Assembly (NCBI GenBank): GCA_035772735.1
Contig: JASDFA010000006.1
Location: forward strand, 68,650,001-68,714,000
Source: Datura wrightii
Lineage: Eukaryota; Streptophyta; Magnoliopsida; Solanales; Solanaceae
Direction of reading: 5' to 3'
Length of the DNA: 64,000 nt
The notes under the pieces were generated by a model. That model was not told the origin of the DNA. It searched no databases and worked only from the letters and a program-made list of their open reading frames with translations. The position numbers and the translations under genes were made by a program. Below, one piece after another: positions 1 to 11,096 of this stretch (positions within the stretch are counted from its first letter, which is position 1; the number at the start of each line of letters is the position of its first letter).

Positions 1-808
1 ATTAAACTAACTTATTATCCATCACAATATTTCAATATCAAAAAAAAAGTTAAAGAGTGTAATCTTATTATGTATTAATACATGAATTCCTTCTTCTTCT
101 TCTTCTTCTTTTAAAAGAAATTGTATAATTGGGAAAAATATATATAGATTCACAACATACTTTAAGTTGTTTCAATTAAACGAGTACTCCCGTTATTCAC
201 TCTATTTAGTTAAATCTACACTATTTTTTTGTTTCAATTTATCTGAAGTGTTTGACTAAATACATAGATTAAGAAAAAGAGAAGCACAATTGAGCTGGAA
301 TCATCTCATAAAGGATAAAATGAAAAGTTTAAAATTAATTTACTTCTAAATATTTAAAGTACGAAATCTCATAGAAAAATAGAGTTCACATTTGACAAAA
401 TAGTTATTCAATTATTTTTTTAATATTTAAAACTTTAGAATTAACTAAATTTTATGTATAATATTCTTCCTTATTTGAAATACATGAAAAATATTAATAT
501 TTATATATACATAATGCATGCATTTAAGTACTCATATAAAAATGAACGATTTTTTTATCTTTCAATCAAACACGATTTCTATGATGTGTTTGTTCATTGA
601 AACAAGTATTAGAACAAACTGAAGAAAGAACTACTAGATTGGATAACACTCTTAAACATAATCATTTATCAATTTGAAATTGATAATTTTCTTTCTAAAT
701 TCTTATATTGCTACACAAATATATTTTTTAAATATTATTTACACTATTTTTATAAATTTATTTTTATTAATACGTGGGACACGCATGAGACGCATATGCA
801 TAGACTAG
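1..808 (+). mobile_element. Helitron-like element, 3' part
   Basis: The stretch ends in CTAG at 805-808 followed by T, as plant Helitron 3' ends do. A short GC-rich region with partial self-complementarity (GTGGGACACGCATGAGACGC) precedes the end. From about 400 to 808 it is homologous, inverted, to 16184-16560, which ends in the same CTAG. Two copies sharing one terminus support a real element boundary. The 5' end is not in the window or not recognisable, and no Rep/helicase coding sequence is seen, so it would be non-autonomous. Confidence in the terminus is moderate and in the left limit low. Confidence 0.5.
88..110. repeat. TTC trinucleotide microsatellite
   Basis: About seven uninterrupted TTC units are visible within AT-rich DNA. 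Confidence 0.85.
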
Positions 809-884
809 TATAAAGAAAAGATTGTATATCTAATATAAGAATTCAAATACACAAAATCTCATAAAATACTCCATTTTCTTCATA

Positions 885-1150
885 TATTTTTTTTCAAAAA
901 TTTCAAGAATCCTATCTTCTACATATTTGTTCTTTCAAAAATACCAAAAATTTCTCTCTTTTCTCCATATTTTTCTTTTATAAATCCCAAGTATCCCTCT
1001 CTCTTCTCAATTTTTATTTTTTCAAAAATCCTTCTCTTTTCTCCATTATTTATTTATTTATTCAAGAATCCCTCTCTCTTCTCCATTTTTATGTATTTTT
1101 TCAAAAATCCCTCTCTTTTTCATTTTTTATTTTTACAAAAATCCCATGAA
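885..1150. repeat. Degenerate CT-rich tandem repeat
   Basis: A unit of roughly 50-65 bp recurs four to five times. Each unit contains TTCAAAAATCCCTCTCTTTT and CTCCATTTTTATTTTT variants. No open reading frame or known element is recognised. The next stretch, 1150-2070, is AT-rich and non-coding. Confidence 0.6.
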
Positions 1151-1209
1151 TTTATCTATCATCACTATGGTATATTTTTAGAAACTTAATGTAAATTTGA
1201 AATTTGATA

Positions 1210-1580
1210 TATAGTATACTATATATAAATAATATATGTATAATGTATTTGCCTATTCAATATACTTAATATATCATTACAATAATGTATACTCAAATAT
1301 AAATATATATAAATAACAAATAATACTTGTTGCATAATATACATAAGAATAATATTATATATAGTATATAATGGATAATATATAACACATAATATATAAG
1401 GTATATATTATATATAATGGATAATATATAACACATAATATATAAGGTATATATTATATATTATGAATATAAATATATATATATAACAGATAATATTTGT
1501 GTGTAATATACATAAGAATAGTATTATATATAGTATATATTAATTAATATGTAATAAATAATATTATATAAGATATATAG
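1210..1580. repeat. AT-rich duplicated block
   Basis: A block containing AATGGATAATATATAACACA and AAGGTATATATTATATAT occurs twice in tandem around 1370-1460. A flanking block with AATATACATAAGAATA is also repeated (about 1330-1370 and 1500-1535). This is low-complexity DNA without coding signal. Confidence 0.55.
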
Positions 1581-2071
1581 TATACATTAATGGAATATTT
1601 GCAAGATTTGATATTAATGTTTGATTATTAAAAGGTAAGAATAAAGAATTAGTAGGGAATGATTTTATTAAATATTAAATATTTTTCATATTCAATCTAC
1701 TAAATTAAATTATGGAAGAAATAATCAGTTATCTTATTCATAGGAACAATACCATATTTAAACAATTTATCCCTTTACTCATTTATAAGATATATATTGT
1801 ATATTATATAATTTAGAAAATAGTTGTAACTTTTGTAATTATCATTTTAAAAAGTTGTATTTATATAACCTCCCCTTATATCAATGAATATAAATTCGGC
1901 CCAAGGGCCTAATTCACTTTTTTAAAAAGGAAAAAAATACACAAAATGGACCAAGAACAAAACTAATTATATTAAAATAGATCATTTCATACTAATTACC
2001 CCTAATATTTAATCAGACCAAAATAATTACAACTTGTGCTCCATTATGAATTTGAAGGTTTTTCGCGCAAA

Positions 2072-2343
2072 GATACCATGACAGTATATGAATACACTGT
2101 GATGGTATCATGATGTATACCATGCCAGTATATGAATATACTGTGACAATATCATGTATGATTAAGGAGTGTATCCCTGAAGGAGTGCTCATTCCTCAAT
2201 GATACCATGAAAGTATATAAATATACTATGACGGTATCATAAAGGATTGAGGAGTCCTGCACGCTCTATGTCTGAAAAATCTGCGGGACTGCTCATCCTT
2301 AGTGATACCTTGGCAGTATATGGATATACTATGATGATATTAT
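2072..2343. repeat. Four copies of a ~38-bp imperfect palindrome
   Basis: Near-palindromes of the form GATACCATGACAGTATA, short spacer, then its complement ending GATGGTATC occur at about 2072-2109, 2115-2154, 2201-2239 and 2304-2343. Two of the spacers carry related text (GGAGTG...CTCATTCCTCA and GGGACTGCTCATCCTTA). Each copy could form a hairpin. No reading frame is present. Positions 2344-2640 hold nothing recognisable. Confidence 0.7.
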
Positions 2344-2640
2344 GAAGGATTATGAGATTAGGTAATTAATTAGAGGGTATGAAAATAAAAGAGTGACAAA
2401 CTGTAAATAATTTGCTCCAATGAGGCAATTATGTAAATTTTAAACCACAGAGAATTTTGTATATGTTGTGGAATATGCAATTGTGTGTATTAATCGACTA
2501 ACTTGATTACTATCAAAATGAAAAATAGTTTTGGTTTTTATACTATGATTAAAAGCAACAAGTAACTAAGAAATGAGGAAACACGGTAATTAATTAAGAT
2601 TGAGACTAATATGAATTCAGGTCTAGGATTGTGTTTTCTT

Positions 2641-5564
2641 TATTTATATATAATTAAAAGAAGGGTAGTAAAGCATGAAGTTAAGCTAAGCGGCAAATTG
2701 ATAACTAGTCACTTGGCCTTTTTACAACCAAAAATTTTTATCTTATTATAGTATGAAAAAAATATACATCTAATAAATAATTATTATATTTATTATATAA
2801 ATATTATAAAAAAGTTATGCCATAATTATATTTATTTTACATTCTATATATTTATCATTTAAATTATATAATTATGACGTAAATATGATATATATGAAAC
2901 GAATTATTTGATTGACAGTAATACACACACACACATATATGTAATACATCATGTTATAATTAGATTATTTTAGAATACTATAATCTCTATATTATTAAAA
3001 GGAGGGTAGTGAATCATGAGGTTAAGCTAAGTGGCGAATTGAGAACTAGCCACTTAGCTTTTTTACAACAAAAAGATATTTCATCTTATTATAATATGAA
3101 AAAAATGTAAATCTAATAAATAATATTAATATTATTATGTTTATTATATAGATATTGTGAAAAAATTATGCCATAATTAGAGTTATTTTATATTCTATAT
3201 ATTTATCATTTAAATTATATAATTATGGCGTTAAGATGATATATATGAAAAACATTATTTGCTTGGCAGTAATATGATATATATGGAATACATCATGTCA
3301 TAATTAGATTATTTTAGAATATCATATGAAAAAATAAATATTTTAATAAATAATTTTAATATTATTAAGTTTATTACATCATATGGTAAAACATTTATGC
3401 TATAATTAGAGTAATTTTTAAGAAAATATTTCTATGATGTATGCTATATATTTATAATTTAAATTATATAGTTATGACATTAACAGTAATAGATGTATGT
3501 GGAAAAGAAATCATGTCATAATTAGAATCATTTTATTAGAAAATATTCCTTATATTGTATATATTCTAATAAATAATATTAAAATTATTATGTCGATTAT
3601 ATAGTCTATATATTATTAAAAGGAGGGTAGTGAAGCATGAGGTTAAGTCAAGTGGAGAATTGAAAAAGTCACTTGACACTTTTACAATAAAAAATATTTC
3701 ATCTTATCATAATATAAAGAAAATATAATCTATATCTATATATTATTAAAAGGAGAGTAGTGAAGCATGAGGTTAAGCCAAGTGACAAATCTATATATTA
3801 TTAAAAGGAGAGCAGTGAAGCATGAGGTTAAGCCAAGTAACGAATTGAGAACTAGCCACTTGGCGCTTGGCACTTTTACAACAAGAAAACATTTCATCTT
3901 ATTATATGTGGAAAAAATATAAATATAATAAATAATATTAATATTATTATGTTTATTATATAGATATTGTAAAAAGGTTACACTATAATTAGAATTATTT
4001 TACATTCTATATATTTATCATTTAAATTACATAAATATGGCGTTAATATGACATATATGAAAAATATTATTTGATTGGCAATAATATGATATATATGAAA
4101 TACATCATGTCATAATTAGATTATTTCTGAATATTATAATATGAAAAAAATAAATTTATATATATATATATATACTATTAAAAAGAGGGTAGTGAAGCTA
4201 GAGGTTAAGCCAAGTGGCGAATTGAGAATTACTTTTACAACAAAAAAAATATTTCATCTTATTATAATATAGAAAAAATATAAATCTACTAAATATTCTA
4301 ATAAATAATATTAATATTTTTTTGTTGTAAACAGAGATATGGTAAAAAAAATCATAGCCATAATTAGAGTTATTTTATATTCTATATATTTATCATTTGA
4401 ATTATATAATTATGTTGTTAATATGATATATATGAAAAAAAGTTATTTGATTTGCAGCAATATCATATATATGGAAGACATCATGTCATAATTAGATTAT
4501 TTCAAAATATTACAATATGAAATAAATAATCTATATGTTATTAAAAGGAGGGTAGTGAAACTTGAGGTTAAGCCAAGAGGCGAATTGAGAACTAGCCACT
4601 TGACACTTTTACAATAAAAAAATATTTCATCTTATTATAATATAGAAAAAATATAAATCTACTAAATATTTTAATAAATAATACTAATATTTTTTTATTG
4701 TAAATATAGATATGGTAAAAAAAATCATAGCCACAATTAGAGTATTTTATATTCTATATATTTATCATTTAAATTATATAATTATGGCATTAATATGATA
4801 TATATGAAAAAAAAATATTTGATTTATAGTAATTTGATATATGTGGAATACAACATGTCATAATTAGATTATTTCAAAATATAACAATATGAAATAAATA
4901 AATGTTATAATTATTCTAATAAAAAATATTAATATATTAAGTTTATTATATAGTTTATATATTATTAAAAAGAGGGTAGTGGAGCTTGAGTTAAGCCAAG
5001 TGGCGAATTAAGAACTAGTCACTTGACACTTTTATAACGAAAAATATTTCATCTTATTATAATATAGAAAAAATATAAATCTACTAAATATTCTAATAAA
5101 TAATATTAATTTTTTTTTGTTGTAAACAAAGATATGGTAAAGAAAATCATAGCCATTATTAGAGTTTTTTTATATTCTATATGTTTATCATTTAAATTAT
5201 ATAATTATGATGTTAATATGATATATATGAAAAAAATTATTTAATTTGCAGTAATATGATATATGGAATATGTCATGTCATAATTAGATTATTTCAAAAT
5301 ATTACAATATGAAACAAATAAATATTATAAATATTCTAATAAAGAATATTAATATTATTAAGTTTATTATATAATATGGTAAAAAAATAACACCATAATT
5401 AGAGTTATTTTTAGAAAAATATTCCCACGACAAATTTTATATTTTTGTGATTTAAATTATATATTTATGACATTAGCATTAATAATATGTATCTATATCT
5501 ATATCTATATATTATTAAAAGGAGGGTAGTCTAGCTTAATAATAAGCCAAGTCGCATATTAAGA
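2641..5564 (+). mobile_element. Cluster of Helitron-like 5' modules and derived AT-rich repeats
   Basis: Nine modules start near 2651, 2986, 3605, 3735, 3790, 4158, 4530, 4954 and 5504. Each reads TCTATATATTATTAAAAG, then GGGTAGTGAAGCATGAGGTTAAG, then an inverted repeat GCCAAGTGGC / GCCACTTGGC around a ~13-nt loop. The TC start and the ATTAAAAG string resemble plant Helitron 5' termini. Between modules are degenerate copies of a TAATTAGAGT...TTTAAATTATATAATTATG repeat. The module at 3735 is cut by the one at 3790, and the module at 5504 is cut by the chromovirus at 5565. No coding sequence is seen. Confidence 0.5.
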
Positions 5565-7662
5565 TGTTACACCTCGTAAGTTTTTAACATTTAATCGGCC
5601 TATTCGTATGTTGGTTAAGTGTTTTAGAGTGTCATACGTACGAGGAAAGGGCCGGGAGAAAGGCCGAACGAGTGCAAAGTCGGGATTTCGCGGGAGGAGG
5701 CCGAACCAACCTGCCTAGAGGGGCAAAGTGGCACGGAGCTGCTCCTACGCGTTAGCCAATGTGGCATGAAGCAGAATCAGCGCGTGGGCAGCGTGCCACG
5801 TTGCCTTATCTGCTTCCTCAAGTATATAAAGGTCTCACACTTAGAAATGAGATCATAATTCATATAATCACGACCAGCAGAGGTGAGAACGAAGGGAAAC
5901 ATTTAATTTTCATCCGATTACACCGCTAAATGCCGTCCAAATCTAAATTAACTTCGAGTATCGAAGTATAAGGCTGCAGGGAGCATTTTTACGAAATTAG
6001 TTTCGTGAAATTCGCCCGTCGAATCGTCGTCCCGCCGAGCCAAAGTTGTTGGAATTGCTCCAAACTAGTGTCAACACGATCCCAGGCTCAAAATAAGCAT
6101 TTCTCCCTTCTATACTTTCGAGGAATAGAGAGGTCTTGACCGTGTTCCGTAAAGTTGGGAATATAGTTAATATTTATATATAAAGTTTTCCTTTTTGCCG
6201 AATTTAGTGTTAAAACTAGTACTATACGATTTCAGTTGGGAAGAGCTATTGAATACTAATTGAAACCTATCAGTTAATCAGAAACCAGCAATCGAGGTAT
6301 GTTAAGGCATTTTCTTTCGGCAAGTTAGTTTCTTCAGCATAGTAATCCAATATGAATCCCAGTAAAGCATGTTAGGAGTATGTTATCATGTTTAGTTGTT
6401 GTTGTCAGTTGAGACTCGTATATTGAATTGTTTTGGGTTGGATTATACCTGTATAGCTTCCGTGACCACTCCAGGGTTAATAGCTGTGTCGCCGCTCGCC
6501 AGGGGCGAGGATACGTCACTCTATGGAGCGGCATGCCATCCGCAAGGGATGAAGATGGGGATCCAGATCCTCATATTGCCGTGGTTGGCCTCATACACAC
6601 CCCCACCGAGCGTTTACCCCCGGGGTGTAGATATCAGGAGTCCTCCGGACTCAGACACAGCTACAGTCAGGGGTCGAGCGAGCCCAGTTGCAGACCCAGG
6701 AGATCGGCAGGACGCTTATAGCTGGTAGTTGACTCAGTATGACCTGAATAGGGGTATATAGATTGAGGTGTAATCACTAGGGATAATGGGGGGCCCAGGT
6801 GGGTTATTCTATGCTGATTGTACCTTCCGACTTATGGGGGCCAGGTAAGGTTTATGTTTGCTTTAGTTACTGATAGTTAGACAGTAAGACGCCTTGTTTG
6901 TCAGGTATGACCCCTACCCTCCTTATTACAGCTATGTTTAGTTCTGATTTCACTACTTCAGTCATCTTCAGTCCGTTTTCTTTACTTCAGTTATTGTCAG
7001 TTCTATTTCTTACTTTCAGTCATTTAAAGTTATTGCTTTACATACTCAGTACCTGTGGAACTGACGCCCTCTTCTGGGGCGCTGCATTACTTGCCTGCAG
7101 GTGCAGATAGATAAGGAGCAGGTCCCTCGTAGTTCCAGTCAGCCGTACAGAGCCATAATTCCTTTCTTCCGGAGCTTGTGTGATAGAGGTTTACCTTTTT
7201 TTGTTTATACAGTATGGGTAAGCTGAGGCCCTGTCCCGATCATCTTATTACTCCTAGAAGCTTGCAGAAGATGATATCGACCGTGTGGGGCCCATATGTG
7301 TTTTAGACTATGTGTGTTGGCCGTGTGGGGCCCTGTTTAGCTGTTGATTGGTGGCCTTGTCGGTCATAGTTCAGTTTAGCATCTGATTTTACTTTCCAGT
7401 TATAACTAGATATCATGGTGGCCTTGTCGGCCCGCATAGGACTCCCGATGTTTGTTTGTCTGTAGTTAGCTATTTATTTTTCACAGGTATAGGCCTTGTC
7501 GGTCGAGGGTTGTATTTACAGTCGCTATATAACCCGTTGTTTTCTTGATTCTAGAGTTAGAGTCAGCCCTGCACCAGAGGTTCTTAGGCTCAATCAGCTC
7601 AGTAGTTCAGGTCCTAGACGGGCACCAGGTGCCAGTCATGCCTCCCAAGGTGGGGCGTGACA
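5565..7662 (+). repeat. Chromovirus 5' LTR
   Basis: A 2098-bp LTR from TGTTACACC to GGGGCGTGACA, homologous throughout to 12939-15072. It contains a TATA box at 5823 and, downstream, repeated phrases such as GGCCTTGTCGG and GGCCGTGTGGGG (about 7260-7520). Upstream of the TATA box lie GTGGCACGGAG (5728-5738) and CGTGCCAC (5792-5799), related to the palindromic module of the Athila LTRs in this window. It is about 36 bp shorter than the 3' LTR, mainly through loss near 7265. Confidence 0.9.
5823..5830 (+). promoter_or_regulatory. TATA box of chromovirus 5' LTR
   Basis: TATATAAA lies 258 bp into the LTR within AAGTATATAAAGG. The same octamer is conserved in the 3' LTR and in the related solo LTR. 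Confidence 0.65.
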
Positions 7663-7666
7663 AACT

Positions 7667-7678
7667 TGGTATCATAGC
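7667..7678 (+). other. Primer-binding site, initiator tRNA-Met type
   Basis: TGGTATCATAGC begins five bases after the LTR end. It matches the usual plant iMet PBS TGGTATCAGAGC with one mismatch. Its position directly behind the LTR fixes the LTR boundary. Confidence 0.85.
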
Positions 7679-7876
7679 AGGTCGTATCCCAGGGAGTCTG
7701 CAAGCCATGCTAAGTAGAGTCTTGTCTATGGATGTGTTGTGCACCACATACTATAGGCAGGAGGCTGCAAGGCATGATAGGATTGGTTACCCTTTCTTCA
7801 TATTCAGTCGTGCTATAAAGCGGTACAGTATAGGATTGAGTCCCTAAGCTCATTATACTCTTTTGTTTACAGAGAA

Positions 7877-9100
7877 ATGTCAGACCAGCGACACCCTACG
7901 ACAGGCAGGAGGTTAGATGTAGCAGCAGGAGAGGGCACCAGCAGGGTGCCTCAGCCGCGGTCAGAATCAGCCCGATCTTATGATGATACGGAGGTATCAT
8001 ATCGACCTCCCAAGCAGTCTCCACCATGTCAGGAACCGCTTGGGACGACCGGTGTGACGGCACCACCTCTAGTAGTTTCTACACCCGTACCATCCAACCA
8101 GGAGGTCAGGAGCACGGTGGTTATGCTAGCACAGATGATGGTTGCTCAGCGCCAGCCAGTGTCACCTATAGTTGCAGAATCTTTAGGAGGGCCTGGTAGC
8201 TCGAGGGTCCGAGAGTTCCTAGCACTAAGTCCCTCGCAATTCACAGGGACAGATCGGATCGAGGACCCTCAGGACTTCTTAGACCAGATGAAGAGGATTT
8301 TCAGGGTGATGCATGCTACACCCACAGAGTTAGTTGAGTTGGCAGGCCGGCTACGGGACATTGCCGTACTGTGGTATGAGAGTTGGGAGAGGTCCCGAGG
8401 GAAAGATGTTTCCCCTCCGACCTAGCCCAGCTTCTCAGAGGCTTTCTTGGATCATTACCTACCGCAGGAGATTCGACAGGCCCGGGTTGATTAGTTCCTA
8501 CACTTAGAGCAGGGGGCGATGAGTATTCGGGAATATGCCATGCGGTTTGATTCCTTGGCTCGATATGAGCCAACTTTTGTGGACACAATGCCAGCCAGGG
8601 TACACCGCTTTATTATGGGGTTAAACCCAGAATATGTTGAGACCTGCATCACAGCCACACTGCGAGAGGATATGGATATCGCCCATGTGCAGGCTTTTGC
8701 TCAGAATATTAAGGGTATCAGACAGCGGCAATGGGAGATTAGGAGGACAAGTCAGGAGCAGCATCATAGGGACAGACCGGGTGAATTACAGGAGGAGTCC
8801 CGGGGAGGACCTAGGCCACGGTTATCAGCTAGGCCGCCTAGACCCCCGCCTCCACCACAGCGGCAGAGGAGCAGGTCTAGTTGTCGAGGGCAGCCAGATC
8901 CTGGTGAAGGTTCACGAGCAGTAGGTTCACAGCAGCAGAGGAGAGTGGAGAAGAGTGGGTTTACGATACCACTTTGCCCTATTTGCAGTCGACGCCACTC
9001 TGGAGCATGCAGGTATGGTTCCACAGCATGCTACATTTGTGGACAGGAGGGTCACCAGGTGAGGAATTGTCCAGCTAGGGGTCAGGGTGACCGGGATTGA
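7877..9100 (+). pseudogene. gag: Chromovirus gag, two nonsense codons
   Basis: Capsid/nucleocapsid polyprotein of the chromovirus, which would form the intracellular particle. The first ATG (7877) follows the LTR by about 215 bp. One frame runs from 7877 to the TGA at 9098-9100, broken by TAG at 8423-8425 and TAG near 8489. The capsid part includes FMDTMPARVHRF-like text around 8580 (seen as VDTMPARVHRFIMGLNPEY). An Arg/Pro/Gln-rich linker follows, and a CCHC zinc knuckle CYICGQEGHQVRNC lies near the C terminus (about 9030-9072). Both stops are consistent with CAG or CAA changed to TAG. Pol follows in another frame. Confidence 0.85.
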
Positions 9101-9660
9101 CAGGATAGGTCCTCGGCAGGATCTCGAGCTCCAGTATCCCCGGCAGGGCGTAGGCCCTCAGTTTCAGCCCAACAGAGGCCGAGGCAGATCAGGGGCCTCC
9201 AGTTCAGGTGCCGACCCAGACCATACTTATGCACTACCGGGGCAACAGGAGTTAGAGTTGTCACCAGATGTTGTGACAGGTATGCTGAACATTTGCTCTC
9301 ATCCTGCTTATATGTTGATAGATCCAGGATCCACTTTGACCTATGTTACACTGTTAGTGGCTCGGAAGTTTAGTATTATGCCGGAATTGCTTCGGCGACC
9401 TTTCTCAGTGTCTACACCCGTTGGTGACTCTATTATAGCCAGAAGGGTCTATCGGGGGTGTGCAGTAGAGGTTGCCAGTCGTCAGACTATGGCAAACTTG
9501 ATAGAACTAGAAATGGTTGATTTTGATGCTATTATGGGCATGCTGGCTAGCTCCATGCTATGCCAATGTCGAATGTTGGACCAAGATTGTCCAATTCCAC
9601 TTTCCAGGGGAGGCAGTACGGGAGTGGAAAGGTAGTATAGCCACGCCAAAAGTTAGGTTT
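9087..9660 (+). pseudogene. pol: Chromovirus aspartic protease region
   Basis: Retropepsin domain that would cleave the gag-pol polyprotein. The active-site region reads MLIDPGSTLTYV (about 9314-9350). The catalytic triplet is D-P-G rather than D-S/T-G, a form I associate with solanaceous chromoviruses. The frame is shifted relative to gag. A second shift at about 9540 moves the frame into the one used by RT: after FDAIMGM, the homologous text LAPCYANVECW continues one frame over. The protein is therefore broken. Confidence 0.8.
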
Positions 9661-11096
9661 ATTTCATATCTTTGGGGGAGAAAATTGATAGCAAAAGGAT
9701 ATATTTATCATATTGTCAGAGTTCAGGATGTTCGGGCAGAGCCTCCGACCCTTCAGTCTATCCCAGTGGTTAGTGAATTTCTCGATGTATTCCTAGATTA
9801 GCTTCCTGGTATTCCCCCAGAAAGGAAAATTGATTTTGTAATCGATCTATTACCAGGCACTCAGCCTATATCTATTCCTCCATATCGGATGGCTCCTACT
9901 GAACTCAGAGAACTAAAGGAATAATTGAAGGATTTTCTAGAAAAGGGCTTTATCAGGCCGAGTACCTCACCATGGGGTGCGCCAGTTCTGTTTGTGAGGA
10001 AGGACAGCTCCCTTCGTATGTGTGTAGATTATCGACAGCTAAATAAAGTCACAATCAAAAATAAATACTCGCTTTCCAGAATAGACAACCTGTTTGATCA
10101 GCTATAGGGAGCGAGGTATTTTTCAAAGATTGACTTAAGATCAGGATATAATCAGGTCTGGGTTCATGAAAGAGATATTCCAAAGACTGCTTTCAGGACC
10201 AGATACGGCTACTTTGAATTTCTAGTCAGGTCCTTCGGACTGACAAATGCCCCAGCAGTGTTCATGGGCATGATGAACAACGTTTTCAGACCATACTTGG
10301 ACTTGTTCGTGATAGTATTTATCGATGATATTCTGGTGTATTCCCGCTCAGAGGCAGATCACCAGGATCATCTACGGATAGTGCTCCAAATTCTCAAAGA
10401 TCGCCAGCTATATGCAAAATTTTCTAAATGTGAATTTTGGCTGAATTCAATAGCCTTCTTGGGCCATATTGTGTCAGATGCTGGTATACAGGTAGATATG
10501 CAGAAGATAGAGGCAGTGAAAACATGGCCTAGACCTACCACTCCGACCGAGGTACGTAGTTTCCTGAGGCTAGCTGGGTATTACAGAAGATTCGTGGAAG
10601 GATTTTCCATTTTAGCAGCACCTTTAACCAAATTGACGCAGAAGGCAACAAAATTCCATTGGAATGAGGCATGTGAGCAGAGCTTTCAGGAATTGAAAGA
10701 CAGATTGACATCGGCACCGGTGCTAGCGTTGCCAGAAGGAATAGAGGTTTATGCAGTCTATTGTGACGCTTCGGGTGTTGGGTTAGGATATATTTTGATG
10801 CAGCATGGTAAGGTGATTGCCTATGCTTCCAGGCAGCTGCGGAAGCATGAGAAGAACTACCCTACCCATGACCTCGAGTTAGCCGCGGCGATTCATGCCT
10901 TGAAAATATGGAGACACTACCTGTATGGTGTCCATGTAGATATTTTCACTGATCACAAAAGCCTGCAGTATATTTTCACTAGAGTTGAATTTGCGGCAGC
11001 ATCGCTAGTTGGAGCTGTTAAAGGATTATGATGTGAATATTTTATATCACCCATGAAGGACCAATGTTGTAGCAGATGCCCTTAGCCGCAAATCCA
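9661..11096 (+). pseudogene. pol: Chromovirus reverse transcriptase and RNase H
   Basis: Reverse transcriptase followed by RNase H. Visible RT motifs are CVDYRQLNKVT (10021-10053), SKIDLRSGYNQ (about 10120-10155), FGLTNAPAVF and the polymerase box FIDDILVYS (about 10318-10345). RNase H shows YCDASG (about 10759), the LELA region and FTDHKSLQY (about 10945-10970). In-frame stops are TAG 9799-9801, TAA 9922-9924 and TAG 10105-10107. A 1-nt frameshift lies near 10983, after YIFT, followed by another stop in the QHR*LELL context. The ADALSRK tether ends at about 11092. All motifs are recognisable but the frame is not translatable. Confidence 0.9.

Noticed and set aside
2641..5500. CRISPR-like array because of regularly spaced repeats
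   Set aside because: Repeats are degenerate, long and of unequal spacing, in a plant nuclear context; spacers are themselves repeats.
6396..7110. Several 60-110 residue frames inside the chromovirus LTRs
   Set aside because: The same frames recur in the 3' LTR with frame-breaking differences; LTRs of this clade are non-coding.
7667..7678. A tRNA gene
   Set aside because: Only the 12-base complement of a tRNA 3' end is present, as expected for a primer-binding site; no cloverleaf surrounds it. The same holds for the tRNA-Asp matches at 44403 and 52785.
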